64,000 nt of DNA from Dokdonella immobilis (GTDB taxonomy: Bacteria; Pseudomonadota; Gammaproteobacteria; Xanthomonadales; Rhodanobacteraceae), in assembly GCF_900115085.1 (NCBI RefSeq), contig NZ_FOVF01000002.1, forward strand, positions 248,001 through 312,000, written 5' to 3'. Below, one piece after another: positions 34,441 through 44,051 of the stretch. Under the pieces are notes generated by a model. The model was not told where the DNA came from. It ran no database searches and saw nothing but the letters and a program-made list of their open reading frames with translations. A program made the position numbers and the translations under genes. Position 1 is the first letter of the stretch. The number at the start of each line of letters is the position of its first letter.

Positions 34441-36987
34441 TCAGGCCGCCTCGTCGTTGCGCCTGGCATCGCCGTCGCCGCCCGCCATCGGCAGTTCGGC
34501 AGTCAGCTTGAGGATGCCATGACGGATGTCCCGGCTCAGGATGACTTTCGACTCCTTGACCAGGTCCTCGAGTCCGTCATCGAAATCGAGCTTGTTGTTC
34601 TCGTCGGCCCAGATCACGCGGCGTTCGCGCAGTTTCTGGATGAATCCGCGAAACAGCGAACGATCGAAGAATTCCGGCGCGTTCAGCTGGTGCAACAACG
34701 ACAGGCGCTGCGCGGTCAGCGAACACAGGTTCTCCAGTTCGGCCGCCGACAGCGTATGACGGCCGTTGCTGACCAGCAGGGCCAGGGTGATGTAGTAGCG
34801 TTCGACGGCCTGCAGCAGGCTGTGCGACATCACGCGAAGCTGGAAGGCGCTGTCGCTTTGCCCTGGCGCCCGCTCGATGACGCGCCCGTCGGCGTCCGTT
34901 TCGAGCAGGCCTCGCTTGACGAAGAAATCCAGGGTGACCTGCAGGCGTTCGCGGAATTCGTCCTCGCTCCAGGGCAGGAACAGCTCGGCGCGGATGAACG
35001 GATAGACCAGGCGCCCGATGCGCAGCAGGGTGGCCCGGCTCATGCGCCGGTTGTTGAGGAAGCAGCAGGCGATCCAGGCCGCGGCGACGAACACATGCTG
35101 CACGTTGTTGCGGAAGTACGAGAGCAGGACCGAGTTGTCGCCCTCGACCACGAGCACGTCGCCGAGCGGGTGCTCGACGCGCCGGATCCATTGCATCGAT
35201 TCGCCGTAGGCAATGATCTGGGCCGGATTCTTGTCGGTGATCGTCATGCGGTCGCCGAACGGCAGGGCGACCAGCAGGTCCTTGCACAGGCCGATCTGGG
35301 CGAGCAGGTCGGCCTCGGCCATGGCGTGCTTGGGCATGGCCAGCAGGGCCAGGGCGAGCAGGTTGATCGGATTGACGTCGACGGCGCGGTTGATGTTCGA
35401 CTGGATGCGCTCGGCCAGCGTATCGACCGCGGCGGGCAGCCATTCGGGTTTGGCCTCCGGTACGCCGGTGGATGCCCGCCAGGCCGGTGCGACCTCGTCG
35501 AGCAGGGGTGCCAGTTCGATCGGCTCGCCGAAATTGATCGTGACCTTGCCGTAGTGCTGGCGCAGTACGCGGAACGCGCGCAGCAGGCCGAGCAGCGATT
35601 CCTTTTCCTTCGGTTTGCCGGAAAGCTCGCCGATGTAGGATTTGCCCTCCATCAGTTTCTCGTAGCCGAAATAGACCGGCTGGAACATCACCGGCCGGCG
35701 CGATTCGCGCAGGAAGCTGCGCAGGGTCATGGCGAGCATGCCGCTGCGCGGGGTCAGCAGCCGTCCGGTGCGCGAACGGCCGCCCTCGATGAAATATTCC
35801 AGGGCCACGCCGCGGGCGAACAGCTGGCTGACGTATTCGGTGAACACCGCCGAGTACAGGGCGTTGGACTTGAAGCTGCGGCGCAGGAAGAACGCGCCGC
35901 CGCGGCGCAGGATCGAACCGAGGCCGGGCAGGTTGAGGTTGACGCCAGCGGCGATATGCGGCGGCACGAGCCCGTTCTGGTACAGCGTATAGCTGAGCAG
36001 CAGGTAGTCGACGTGACTGCGATGGCAGGGCACATAGATGACTTCGTGCCCGGGGGCCACCGCCCGCAGCTTGTCGAAGTGGTGCATGACGACGCCGTCG
36101 TAGAGCTTGTTCCACAGCGCGATCAACATGAACGAAATCGAGCGCACCACCGTGTGCGAGTAGTCGGCGGCGATCTCCAGGGCGTAGCCGCGTGCGCGGC
36201 GCCGCGCCTGCTCCTCGCGGATGTTTTCCTTGGTCGCCACGGCAGCGATGGTCTGGCGCACCGAATCGGCGTCGACGACGGCATCGACCACGGTCCGCCG
36301 GTGCGACAGGTCGGCGCCGATGATCGTGGTCCGGGTCAGGCGGAAATGCACGCGCAGGACGCGGGATAGCTTGCGCACGCTGCGTTCGAGCGCGACCTCG
36401 CCCTGTTCGTCGAGGGTCTGGCGCAGCGAAACCGGCGCCGAGAACTGCACGATGGTGTCGCGACCGTTGAGCAGGATGGCCAGCAGGCGGCGGAAGCGGC
36501 CGACCACGACCCAGTTCTCGGCGAACAGCACGCGGAACCAGCCTGACTGGCGGTCAGGTGCGCGGCCGACGAAGATCGAAACGGGCACCAGGCGGATGTC
36601 GTCCTGGCGGTTCCCGCTGATCAGTTCGGCCAGCTGGCTCAGCGTTTCCGAGCGCGAGGGATGCGGACGCGAGCGGAACAGGCTCGGCCGCGGGGTCAGC
36701 GCGATGATTGCTCGGGTGCGCTTGATCGGCAGCCTGGCGGCAGCCTCGTAGGGTGAAGGCAGGTCGGCCTCGCGGCAGGCCTGTTCGAGGATCAGCGTAT
36801 CCGACAGGCCGTAGCGTTCGACCACGTAGACCGTGGGAACGCCATCATCGGGCAGCAGTTCCTGCGGATTCTTCGGTTCACGGCGGATGCGGATCCATGG
36901 GCGCAGGAGCGCACCGAGCAGGTTCAGCCAGGCCGGCCCGCGGACCAGGGGATCGGAAGTACGATGGAGAGGCAGTTGCTGTTGCAT
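34441..36987 (-). CDS. plsB: Glycerol-3-phosphate 1-O-acyltransferase
   Basis: The protein has 848 residues. This is the membrane-bound PlsB that begins phospholipid synthesis by acylating sn-glycerol-3-phosphate from acyl-ACP or acyl-CoA. The four acyltransferase blocks are in order: HRSHVDYLL (catalytic HX4D), GGAFFLRRSF, YFIEGGRSRTGR, and QPVYFGYEKLMEG. N- and C-terminal extensions are of normal length. It is monocistronic on this strand, 50 bp downstream of nothing co-directional except the lipoprotein at 37038, which may supply read-through. Confidence 0.95.
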   Translation of the reverse strand: MQQQLPLHRTSDPLVRGPAWLNLLGALLRPWIRIRREPKNPQELLPDDGVPTVYVVERYGLSDTLILEQACREADLPSPYEAAARLPIKRTRAIIALTPRPSLFRSRPHPSRSETLSQLAELISGNRQDDIRLVPVSIFVGRAPDRQSGWFRVLFAENWVVVGRFRRLLAILLNGRDTIVQFSAPVSLRQTLDEQGEVALERSVRKLSRVLRVHFRLTRTTIIGADLSHRRTVVDAVVDADSVRQTIAAVATKENIREEQARRRARGYALEIAADYSHTVVRSISFMLIALWNKLYDGVVMHHFDKLRAVAPGHEVIYVPCHRSHVDYLLLSYTLYQNGLVPPHIAAGVNLNLPGLGSILRRGGAFFLRRSFKSNALYSAVFTEYVSQLFARGVALEYFIEGGRSRTGRLLTPRSGMLAMTLRSFLRESRRPVMFQPVYFGYEKLMEGKSYIGELSGKPKEKESLLGLLRAFRVLRQHYGKVTINFGEPIELAPLLDEVAPAWRASTGVPEAKPEWLPAAVDTLAERIQSNINRAVDVNPINLLALALLAMPKHAMAEADLLAQIGLCKDLLVALPFGDRMTITDKNPAQIIAYGESMQWIRRVEHPLGDVLVVEGDNSVLLSYFRNNVQHVFVAAAWIACCFLNNRRMSRATLLRIGRLVYPFIRAELFLPWSEDEFRERLQVTLDFFVKRGLLETDADGRVIERAPGQSDSAFQLRVMSHSLLQAVERYYITLALLVSNGRHTLSAAELENLCSLTAQRLSLLHQLNAPEFFDRSLFRGFIQKLRERRVIWADENNKLDFDDGLEDLVKESKVILSRDIRHGILKLTAELPMAGGDGDARRNDEAA

Positions 36988-37037
36988 GGCGGTTCGTTGC
37001 CCGCACTCCGGCGTGCGCCGGCGCAGGGCCCGATCGA

Positions 37038-37934
37038 TCAGCCACCGCTGGCGGCCGGGGCGAGAGCGGCCTGGCCGCTGTCGCGCTCCCTGAGCTTGTC
37101 GATGGTATCCCTGGCAAACCAGCGATCGTCGATCCTGACCATCTCGGAACGGGTTTCCAGCGGCGTGCCGAGCAGGGTATAGGAGATCTTCACCGCGGCC
37201 TTGTCGCCCTCATTGGAGACCAGTTCGGTATTGACCGAATCGAGCGTCTGGTCGACCGAGAAGTCATACACCTCAAGCACCTTCTTGAGGCCGTTGAAGG
37301 CGATCTTCATCTTCGGCGCGGATTGGTCGAAATCCAGCGCGCGGGCCTGGTCGAGGGTCTTCAGGTCGAGTTGCCGCGCGGTCTCGCTGATGATGGCGAG
37401 TGCCTTCTTGACCCGCTCGGGGTCGGTGAAGCGGGTCTTTTCGACCCACTGGGCGAGCGCTTCGATCACGCTGTTGGCCTGTTCCTTTTCGCTCGCGGTC
37501 AATTCCTGGCTTTGCTGGACCAGTCCGCGCAGATAGCCGCGACCCATCGAGACGATGGTCGGCATCTGTTTCTGGTACTGCGCATCGAATTGGCGGATAT
37601 CGGGCTCGATTTCGGCGTAGATCGTGTCGACGGCGTCTGGCGCGGTCAGCTTGGCCATCATCTCGGCGAACTTCTGGCGCTGCTCCTCGCTCGGCGTGTC
37701 CTCGTTCTTGCGCTCGCTCCATTCGGCCTTGACCCGGGCAAACTCGGCGGGCGGCAGCATGTGCTCGATGAGGCCGGCGATGTCGCCGCTGCGGGTCAGC
37801 TCGATCGAGCGCTGCACCGTTTGCTGCGGACCGGCATTGGCGCCCGCCGTGTCCGAGCCGCTGTCGCGATTGCAGCCGGCGACGACGAAGGCAAGCATGG
37901 CCAGGAGGGAGACGCGGGCAAGGAACTTCGACAT
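37038..37934 (-). CDS. Lipoprotein of unknown function
   Basis: The protein has 298 residues. The signal peptide ends in VVAGC, giving a lipidated Cys. The mature region is largely helical, with an EWSERKNEDTPSEEQRQKFAEMMAKL segment (read EWSERKNEDTPSEEQ then KFAEMMAKL), and finishes with a small beta domain around VKISYTLLGTPLETRSEM and DDRWFARD. The final strand pair resembles NTF2/SnoaL-like or DUF4878-type lipoproteins, but identity is not certain. It is upstream of plsB on the same strand with a 50-bp gap. Confidence 0.7.
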   Translation of the reverse strand: MSKFLARVSLLAMLAFVVAGCNRDSGSDTAGANAGPQQTVQRSIELTRSGDIAGLIEHMLPPAEFARVKAEWSERKNEDTPSEEQRQKFAEMMAKLTAPDAVDTIYAEIEPDIRQFDAQYQKQMPTIVSMGRGYLRGLVQQSQELTASEKEQANSVIEALAQWVEKTRFTDPERVKKALAIISETARQLDLKTLDQARALDFDQSAPKMKIAFNGLKKVLEVYDFSVDQTLDSVNTELVSNEGDKAAVKISYTLLGTPLETRSEMVRIDDRWFARDTIDKLRERDSGQAALAPAASGG

Positions 37935-37996
37935 GGAAAATCCGCACTGGAAGTGAGGCGCGCACTCTACCAGTCCGATAACCCGCGCAAAAGAAA

Positions 37997-38024
37997 ACCC
38001 GGAGGACTGATGTCTTCCGGGTTC
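37997..38024 (-). terminator. Intrinsic terminator of the class C acid phosphatase gene
   Basis: AACCCGGAGGAC and GTCTTCCGGGTT pair over 12 bp with one G-T wobble and a TGAT loop. On the minus strand T-rich TTTTCTTTT follows. It lies about 180 bp downstream of the phosphatase stop. Confidence 0.7.
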
Positions 38025-38154
38025 AATCCGGCAACGCCGGAGGGGGAATCGATTCTTCGTTCTTTGCGGTGGTATCCAGGGTCCAGCGCTGCAGGCGCCG
38101 ATGAAGTTGTTGGCCACATGTTACGGCGCCGTTATTCCTAATGCAATACCTTAA

Positions 38155-38169
38155 CTTACCAAAGGTAAG
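38155..38169. other. Short hairpin in AT-rich spacer
   Basis: CTTACC-AAA-GGTAAG is a 6-bp perfect stem in an AT-rich stretch 37 bp downstream of the phosphatase stop. It may help 3'-end formation. The remaining spacer 38030-38205 shows nothing else. Confidence 0.35.
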
Positions 38170-38205
38170 ACATTGATTTGTAATAAGTAATCCTCGACTC
38201 ATTCC

Positions 38206-39108
38206 TCATTCAAGGCGCAGCGACTCGATCTTGGCCCGACGACGCATCCCGGCCGGCTGGCTCCAGTCGTTGTTGAAGAGAGCCGGCTCCCACGAGCCAT
38301 AGGTTGGATTCGGCAGGACGAACCAGCGTTCGCCGATCCAGTCGAGGTACGGTGCCACGGCCTGTTGGCGACCTGCCGGGGTGTTGGCGAGGACATCGAC
38401 GAGGTCACCGATCTGGTCGCCGATCTGCAGGAGGACGCGGTAGTTGCGTGAAATCAGCTCGCGTCGGCAGCCTTTTTCGCTGCCATTCTGTTCGCAGCCC
38501 GAAACGACCGTGCCGAGACCGAGGAAAACCTGCTCGCCCTCGGCAATGGGAAAGTCACGCTTGCGCAGGTTGTCGAGGGTGGCTTCGGCCAGGTCGCTGG
38601 CCCGGTTGGAGAGGTAGAAAACGGTCACGCCGCGCTCGGCCGCCAGGCGTGCGAATTCGGCCGCGCCCGGCACGGCTCGGGCCTTTTCCTCGCGGCACCA
38701 TTGCGACCAGGTGAATTCGTCGTAGGACGCGCCGTTCGCGATCAATTGGGCCTGGTAGGGCGAATTGTCGAGCGCGGTCTCGTCGACGTCGAGGATGACG
38801 GCGGTCTTCGAAGGGTCCACGACCGGGGTCTTGCGCTCGCCGTTGGCCAGCGCTTCCCAGGTCGGGTCGGCAAGCGCACGATCCAGCTGCAAGGCGGCCG
38901 CATGGTAGGTCTGGCGATAGATCAGATCGCGCTCGATGGCGGTCTGGGTCCAGGCCACGGCGTTGAGATTGTCGTCCGCGGCGGGTAGTTCGGCCGCGGC
39001 CGGTGCGGCTGGCTCGACCGTCGCAACCGGCGACGCCGGGCGTGTGTTCGACAGGCAGCCGGCGAGCAACAGCGACAGCGGAAGGGCGATCAGGATGGGT
39101 TTGCGCAT
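38206..39108 (-). CDS. Class C acid phosphatase / 5'-nucleotidase lipoprotein e(P4) family
   Basis: The protein has 300 residues. The lipobox LLLAGC puts it on the outer membrane. The HAD-type catalytic motif VILDVDETALDNSPY supplies the DxDxT pair; FYLSNR and the C-terminal FVLPNPTYGSWEPAL match the e(P4)/class C group. It should dephosphorylate nucleotides or other phosphomonoesters in the periplasm, allowing scavenging. It diverges from the AI-2E-type permease. Confidence 0.9.
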   Translation of the reverse strand: MRKPILIALPLSLLLAGCLSNTRPASPVATVEPAAPAAAELPAADDNLNAVAWTQTAIERDLIYRQTYHAAALQLDRALADPTWEALANGERKTPVVDPSKTAVILDVDETALDNSPYQAQLIANGASYDEFTWSQWCREEKARAVPGAAEFARLAAERGVTVFYLSNRASDLAEATLDNLRKRDFPIAEGEQVFLGLGTVVSGCEQNGSEKGCRRELISRNYRVLLQIGDQIGDLVDVLANTPAGRQQAVAPYLDWIGERWFVLPNPTYGSWEPALFNNDWSQPAGMRRRAKIESLRLE

Positions 39109-39236
39109 GCAGGAGACTCCGCGGATTCTTCATTGAACCAGTTTCGCCGGAGTCTACGACATGCGCGTGACTTTCCGGGCTGGCATTGCGTCGCGCCTGC
39201 TGACAGACTGCGGCCGTCATTCGACCCGCGTCCTCC

Positions 39237-40256
39237 ATGCCAACAAATCCGTCGATTCTGCCGCTGAGGGTCGCCCAGGCCAGTTATGTACTGGCGGCCA
39301 TTTCCCTCTGGCTGGTCCTGTATTTGCGTCTGCTCCCGGTCTTGCTGGCCGGGTTGCTGGTCTATGCCCTGGTCCGTTCGCTGGCGCCGGCGCTCGAGCG
39401 TCACCTGCCCGGCACGCGCGCGCACTGGCTCGTCGTCGCCCTGCTCGGGGCGGTGGTGGTCGGCTTCCTGACCTTCGCCATTGCCGGCGGCCTTGCCTAC
39501 CTCGGTTCCGAGCACGGCAACCCCTCGCAACTGTTCGAACGCATGACCCCGGTCATCGAGCGGGCCAGGGCGCAGTTGCCGGCGTTCATCGTCGACCACC
39601 TGCCCGGCAATTCCGAACAGATCCGTATCGCCGTGATGGACTGGTTGCGCGAGCATGCGGCGCAACTTCAGCTCGCCGGCAAGAATGCTGCGAGGATCCT
39701 CGTGCATCTGCTGATCGGCATGGTGCTTGGTGCGATGCTGGCGTTGCAGACCAGCCTGCCGAAGGATTCGACCGGCCCATTGACGATGGTCCTCAATGCG
39801 CGCTGCAGCAACCTCGTCACCGCGTTCCATGACATCGTCTTCGCCCAGGTCAAGATCTCGGCGCTGAACACGCTGTTCACCGGGATCTTCCTGCTCATCG
39901 TCCTGCCGCTGTTCGGCGTCAACCTGCCGCTGGCCAAGACCCTGGTCGTGGCCACCTTCGTCTGCGGCCTGCTGCCGGTGATCGGCAACCTGATATCGAA
40001 TACCCTGATCTTCGTGATCGGTCTGTCGGTCTCGCTCTGGGTCGCGATCGCGGCGCTCTCGTTCCTGATCGTCATCCACAAGCTCGAATACTTCCTCAAC
40101 GCGCGCATCATCGGCGGCCAGATCCGGGCCAGGGCCTGGCAGCTGCTGATCGCGATGCTGGTCATGGAGGCCGCGTTCGGCATCGCCGGCATCATCGCCG
40201 CGCCGATCTACTACGCCTACCTGAAGCGCGAGCTCGAGGCCGGCAAGCTGGTCTGA
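39237..40256 (+). CDS. AI-2E family transporter (YdiK/PerM-like)
   Basis: The protein has 339 residues with about seven or eight hydrophobic spans. The C-terminal region IHKLEYFLNARIIGGQIRARAWQLLI is the AI-2E family signature (HxxxxxxLxPxIxG variant). The family includes TqsA, which exports autoinducer-2, but many members carry other substrates such as Na+/H+ exchange, so the cargo is uncertain. It converges with rep with a 34-bp gap. Confidence 0.85.
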   Translation: MPTNPSILPLRVAQASYVLAAISLWLVLYLRLLPVLLAGLLVYALVRSLAPALERHLPGTRAHWLVVALLGAVVVGFLTFAIAGGLAYLGSEHGNPSQLFERMTPVIERARAQLPAFIVDHLPGNSEQIRIAVMDWLREHAAQLQLAGKNAARILVHLLIGMVLGAMLALQTSLPKDSTGPLTMVLNARCSNLVTAFHDIVFAQVKISALNTLFTGIFLLIVLPLFGVNLPLAKTLVVATFVCGLLPVIGNLISNTLIFVIGLSVSLWVAIAALSFLIVIHKLEYFLNARIIGGQIRARAWQLLIAMLVMEAAFGIAGIIAAPIYYAYLKRELEAGKLV

Positions 40257-40290
40257 GTATTCCCGCGCGCGGCCGGTGTGCTGGCGGGCT

Positions 40291-42267
40291 TCAGTCGTCG
40301 AACAGGGCGGCCAGCGCAGCGATGCTGGAGCTGGCGACTTCCTTGCGCTGGACCTCGTCCTGTTCGGCATCGCGCCCCGACCAGTGCAGGTCGGACGCCG
40401 GTAGTTCGGCCAGGAAACGACTCGGATCGTTGGCCGTGATTTCGCCGAAGCGGCGCTTGCGCCGAGCGAAGCTCAGTGCCAGTTGCTCCTTGGCCCGGGT
40501 GATGCCGACGTACATCAGGCGCCGTTCCTCCTCGAGCCGACCTTCCTCGATGCTGGCCTCGTGCGGAAACGCGCCTTCCTCGACGCCAACGATGAAGACG
40601 AAGCGGAATTCGAGGCCCTTGGCCGAATGCAGGGTCATCAGGCGCACGGCATTGCCCGGATCGTCGCGATCGCCATGGGTCAGCAGGGCGAGCTGGGCGG
40701 CGAGGTCGCCGGCCGCGCCTTCCTTCTGCATGGTGCGGAACCAGTCGCCGAGTTCCTTGAGGTTCTCCAGGCGCCGCGCACGCAGACCCGGTTCCTTGAC
40801 CTGCGCGGCGATGTGTTCGACATAACCGGTGCGCTCGATCAACTGATCGACCAGTTCGGCCGCGCTCGAGCGCTCGGCGCTGCGGGCCAGGTCGCGCACG
40901 AGGTTGACGAAATCGGCCAGGGCCGAGGCCGGGCGCGCGGCGAGTTCGCTCAGCACGGCATCGTGCTGGGCCGCGCGCAACATCGAGACATGTCGCGCGC
41001 CGGCAAGCTGGCCGAGCTTTTCCAGCGTGGTCGCGCCGATGTCGCGGCGTGGAATGTTGACGATGCGCAGGAAGGCGGCGTCGTCATCGGGGTTGTTGAT
41101 CAGGCGCAGGTAGGCAAGCAGGTCCTTGACCTCGGCGCGATCGAGAAAGGCCGTGCCGCCGGTCAGGTGATACGGAATGCGGGCAATGCGCAGCGCCTTT
41201 TCCAGCGGACGCGACTGGTGGTTGCCGCGATAGAGGATCGCGAACTCGTTCCAGCGCGCCTTGTGCTTGCCGGCCAGGTGCGTGATCTCGGCGGCGACGC
41301 GTTCGGCCTCGTGCTCGTCGTCGCGACACTCGAGGACCCGGATCGGCGCGCCCTCGGCGCCCTCGCTCCAGAGCTTCTTCTCGAACAGATGGGCGTTGTT
41401 GGCGATCAGCACGTTGGCCACGCGCAGGATGCGCCTGGCGCAGCGGTAGTTCTGCTCGAGCTTGATGACCTTGAGCTTCGGGTAGTCGCGCGAAAGCTCG
41501 CCGAGATTCTCCGGATTGGCGCCGCGCCAGGCGTAGATGCTCTGGTCGTCGTCACCGACCGCGGTGAACATGCCGCGCTCGCCGGCCAGCGCGCGGACCA
41601 GTCGGTACTGGGCCGTGTTCGTGTCCTGGTACTCGTCGAGCAGCAGGTAGCGGATGCGCTCCTGCCAGGCAGCGCGCGCCTCGTCGTCGTTCTCGAGTAT
41701 CGCGAGCGGCAGCCGGATTAGGTCGTCGAAATCGACCGCGTTGAAGGCGGCCAGGCGCTTCTGGTACGCGGCATAGATGTCGGCCGCCTCGCGCTCGCGC
41801 GCCCCGGCGGCCGCCTGCGCGGCCTGCTCGGGCGTGAAGCCCTCGTTCTTGGCCCGCGAAACCAGCGACTGCAGGGCCCACAGCGCGTCGTTCTTGATGC
41901 CCTTGGGCGCCAGCTCCTTGATCAGGCCCTGGCTGTCATCGGCATCGAGAACCGAAAAGCCACGGCGCAGACCCGCGCGCGCATGTTCGAGCTGCAGGAA
42001 CTTGAGACCGAGCGCGTGGAACGTGCAGACCGTCAGACCTTCCGCAGCGGGCCCCTGGATCAACTTGCCGACGCGTTCGCGCATCTCGCGCGCGGCCTTG
42101 TTGGTGAAGGTGATCGCGGCGATCTTCGAAGCCGACAGGTGCTTGCGCCGGACCAGATGGGCGATCTTCTCGGTGATGACCCGGGTCTTGCCCGAGCCGG
42201 CACCGGCCAGCACCAGCAGGGGGCCGTCGCAGTAGTCGATGGCGGCGCGTTGTTGGGGGTTGAGCAT
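40291..42267 (-). CDS. rep: ATP-dependent DNA helicase Rep
   Basis: The protein has 658 residues. It is a superfamily 1A 3'-5' helicase that clears proteins ahead of forks. All motifs are visible: [21 protein letters not shown] (motif I, GAGSGKT), [11 protein letters not shown] (Ia), [10 protein letters not shown] (II), [14 protein letters not shown] (III), VIKLEQNYR (IV), [12 protein letters not shown] (V), [11 protein letters not shown] (VI). Sequence around KIAHLVRR and [20 protein letters not shown] is closer to Rep than to UvrD. The start at 42267 gives [12 protein letters not shown]; upstream sequence belongs to a repeat element. Confidence 0.93.
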   Translation of the reverse strand: MLNPQQRAAIDYCDGPLLVLAGAGSGKTRVITEKIAHLVRRKHLSASKIAAITFTNKAAREMRERVGKLIQGPAAEGLTVCTFHALGLKFLQLEHARAGLRRGFSVLDADDSQGLIKELAPKGIKNDALWALQSLVSRAKNEGFTPEQAAQAAAGAREREAADIYAAYQKRLAAFNAVDFDDLIRLPLAILENDDEARAAWQERIRYLLLDEYQDTNTAQYRLVRALAGERGMFTAVGDDDQSIYAWRGANPENLGELSRDYPKLKVIKLEQNYRCARRILRVANVLIANNAHLFEKKLWSEGAEGAPIRVLECRDDEHEAERVAAEITHLAGKHKARWNEFAILYRGNHQSRPLEKALRIARIPYHLTGGTAFLDRAEVKDLLAYLRLINNPDDDAAFLRIVNIPRRDIGATTLEKLGQLAGARHVSMLRAAQHDAVLSELAARPASALADFVNLVRDLARSAERSSAAELVDQLIERTGYVEHIAAQVKEPGLRARRLENLKELGDWFRTMQKEGAAGDLAAQLALLTHGDRDDPGNAVRLMTLHSAKGLEFRFVFIVGVEEGAFPHEASIEEGRLEEERRLMYVGITRAKEQLALSFARRKRRFGEITANDPSRFLAELPASDLHWSGRDAEQDEVQRKEVASSSIAALAALFDD

Positions 42268-42270
42268 GTG

Positions 42271-42461
42271 GGGCCGGGAATCGGGAATGGAGAATCGGGA
42301 ATGGGCAGAGCGGATACCCGCAATTGTGCCCTTGCGGCACCGATCCGTCATGCGCGGGGACGGCGATCAATATTGATGTGACAGAATCGCGCCCCTGCTT
42401 CGGAGCGTTTCGCTATTCCCCATTCTCCATTCTCCATTCTCCATTCCCGAATCCCGGCCTC
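42271..42461. repeat. Heptamer-type inverted-repeat element between rep and tdk
   Basis: The left arm begins GCCGGGAATCGGGAATGGAG. The right arm (about 42421-42457), read backwards, begins GCCGGGATTCGGGAATGGAG and carries four CATTCTC units. The arms flank about 110 bp with the promoter region of the divergent rep and tdk genes. It is the same family as the elements at 43083 and 63347. Confidence 0.75.
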
Positions 42462-42464
42462 CCG

Positions 42465-43085
42465 ATGTCCAAACTCTATTTCTATTACTCGGCGATGAAT
42501 GCCGGCAAGACCACGACCCTGCTGCAGAGTGCCTACAACTATCACGAGCGCGGCATGCGCACGCGCATCCTGACCCCGAAGCTCGACAACCGCTCGGGCG
42601 AAGGCGTGGTTGCGTCGCGGATCGGGCTCAAGGCCGAGGGGTTGCGCTTCGAGCGCGATGACGATCTGCTGGCCCTGATCGATGCCGACATCGGCGCGCA
42701 TGGCAAGCTCGATTGCGTGCTGGTCGACGAGGCGCAGTTCCTGAGCAAGGCCCAGGTCTGGCAGCTGACCGACGTGGTCGACCTGCGCGGCATCCCGGTG
42801 CTTGCCTATGGCCTGCGTACCGATTTTCGCGGCGAACTGTTCGAGGGCAGCCAGTACCTGCTGGCCTGGGCCGACCACCTCGACGAGATCAAGACGATCT
42901 GCCACAGCGGCCGCAAGGCGACCATGGTCGTGCGCGTCGACGAACACGGCCGCGCCCTGACCGACGGCCCGCAGGTCGAGATCGGCGGCAACGAGCGCTA
43001 TGTCTCGGTCAGCCGCGCCGAGTTCAAGAAGATCGTCGCCGGCGAAGGTCGCATCGAACTGCAGCAGCCGGTGTTGCCGCTTTGA
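42465..43085 (+). CDS. tdk: Thymidine kinase (type II)
   Basis: The protein has 206 residues. It phosphorylates thymidine in the salvage pathway. The P-loop is [13 protein letters not shown], Walker B is VLVDEAQFL, and the substrate lasso is [12 protein letters not shown]. In most type II kinases a structural zinc is held by CxxC near 150 and a second Cys with Cys/His after the lasso (VCRxC/H). Here only ICHSG remains from the first pair, and the second reads VSRAE, so the zinc site seems lost. The stop lies inside the end of a repeat element. Start fixed by CCCGATG spacing and family length. Confidence 0.92.
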   Translation: MSKLYFYYSAMNAGKTTTLLQSAYNYHERGMRTRILTPKLDNRSGEGVVASRIGLKAEGLRFERDDDLLALIDADIGAHGKLDCVLVDEAQFLSKAQVWQLTDVVDLRGIPVLAYGLRTDFRGELFEGSQYLLAWADHLDEIKTICHSGRKATMVVRVDEHGRALTDGPQVEIGGNERYVSVSRAEFKKIVAGEGRIELQQPVLPL

Positions 43086-43229
43086 AAGCCGGGATTCGGG
43101 ATTCGGGATTCGAAACAGCGCCGCGCTTTGCCCTGTACCAGCTTCCTGGCGACGACCGAAGCTTTGAATTCCGCTCGATCTGAGAGCGTCGAATTGATTC
43201 GAATCCCGAATCCCGAATCCCGGCTTTCA
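43083..43229. repeat. GGGATTC inverted-repeat element between tdk and mutM
   Basis: The ends are near-perfect 30-bp inverted repeats. Each reads inward TGAAAGCCGGGATTCGGGAT and continues with GGGATTC units to TTCGAA. The TGA at each end is the stop codon of tdk (+) and of mutM (-), respectively. The 85-bp centre has no ORF. The hairpin probably ends both transcripts. Confidence 0.85.
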
Positions 43230-44039
43230 GTGCTGACACCGCGGGCAGTAGAACGTCGAGCGCTGGCCGAGGGTGATCGAGCGGATCGGGGTGCCGCAAT
43301 TGCGGCAGGCTTGTCCCGCGCGGCCGTAGACGAACAGCTCCTGCTCGAAGTAGCCCGGTACGCCGTCGGGCGAGATGAAATCGCGCAGCGTGGTGCCGCC
43401 GCGATCGATGGCGTAACGCAGGATGCGTTTGATCGCATCGGCCAGCATGGCGTAGCGCATGCGCGAAACGGCGCCGGCCCGGCGTCGTGGATGGATGCCG
43501 GCGGCGAACAGGGCCTCGGCTGCGTAGATGTTGCCGACGCCGACGACGACGGCCTGGTCCATGATGAAGGTCTTGACCGAGGTCGAGCGGCCCTGGGCCG
43601 TGCGCCAGAGCATGTCACCGTCGAATGCGTCGCCGAGCGGCTCGGGTCCGAGCTTGGCCAGCAGTTCATGGGTGGTGCCGGCCGGTTGCCAGAGCAGGCT
43701 GCCGAAGCGGCGTGGATCGGTAAAGCGCAGCACGCGTCCGGAATCGAGGTGCCAGTCGTAGTGGTCATGCTTGCCCGGCACGGTGTTTTCGCCGAGCACG
43801 CGCAGGCTGCCGGACATGCCGAGATGGATCACGGCACTGCCGACCTCGGTGTGCACGAGCAGGTATTTGGCCCGGCGTTCAACCGCATTGATCGACTGCC
43901 CGGGCAAGGCGTCGATCAGCGGCGTCGGTATCGGCCAACGCAATTGCGGCTGGCGAACGACCAGGCCCTTGATGCGGCGGCCGACGAGGTGCGGTGCGAT
44001 ACCGACCCGCGTGGTTTCGACTTCGGGAAGTTCGGGCAT
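43227..44039 (-). CDS. mutM: Formamidopyrimidine-DNA glycosylase
   Basis: The protein has 270 residues. It removes 8-oxoguanine and Fapy lesions. It starts [11 protein letters not shown], with Pro2 the Schiff-base nucleophile and Glu3 catalytic. The helix-two-turn-helix contains [13 protein letters not shown]. The zinc finger [20 protein letters not shown] ends CPRC. All key residues are present. It lies 12 bp after the last gene of the Gld-type ABC operon and may be read from it. Confidence 0.96.
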   Translation of the reverse strand: MPELPEVETTRVGIAPHLVGRRIKGLVVRQPQLRWPIPTPLIDALPGQSINAVERRAKYLLVHTEVGSAVIHLGMSGSLRVLGENTVPGKHDHYDWHLDSGRVLRFTDPRRFGSLLWQPAGTTHELLAKLGPEPLGDAFDGDMLWRTAQGRSTSVKTFIMDQAVVVGVGNIYAAEALFAAGIHPRRRAGAVSRMRYAMLADAIKRILRYAIDRGGTTLRDFISPDGVPGYFEQELFVYGRAGQACRNCGTPIRSITLGQRSTFYCPRCQH

Positions 44040-44051
44040 GGCCGAGGACCG

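Noticed and set aside
34519-36369. 616-codon open frame on + strand inside plsB
   Set aside because: Antisense to plsB, which holds all four acyltransferase blocks; composition is Gln/Asp-rich shadow sequence.
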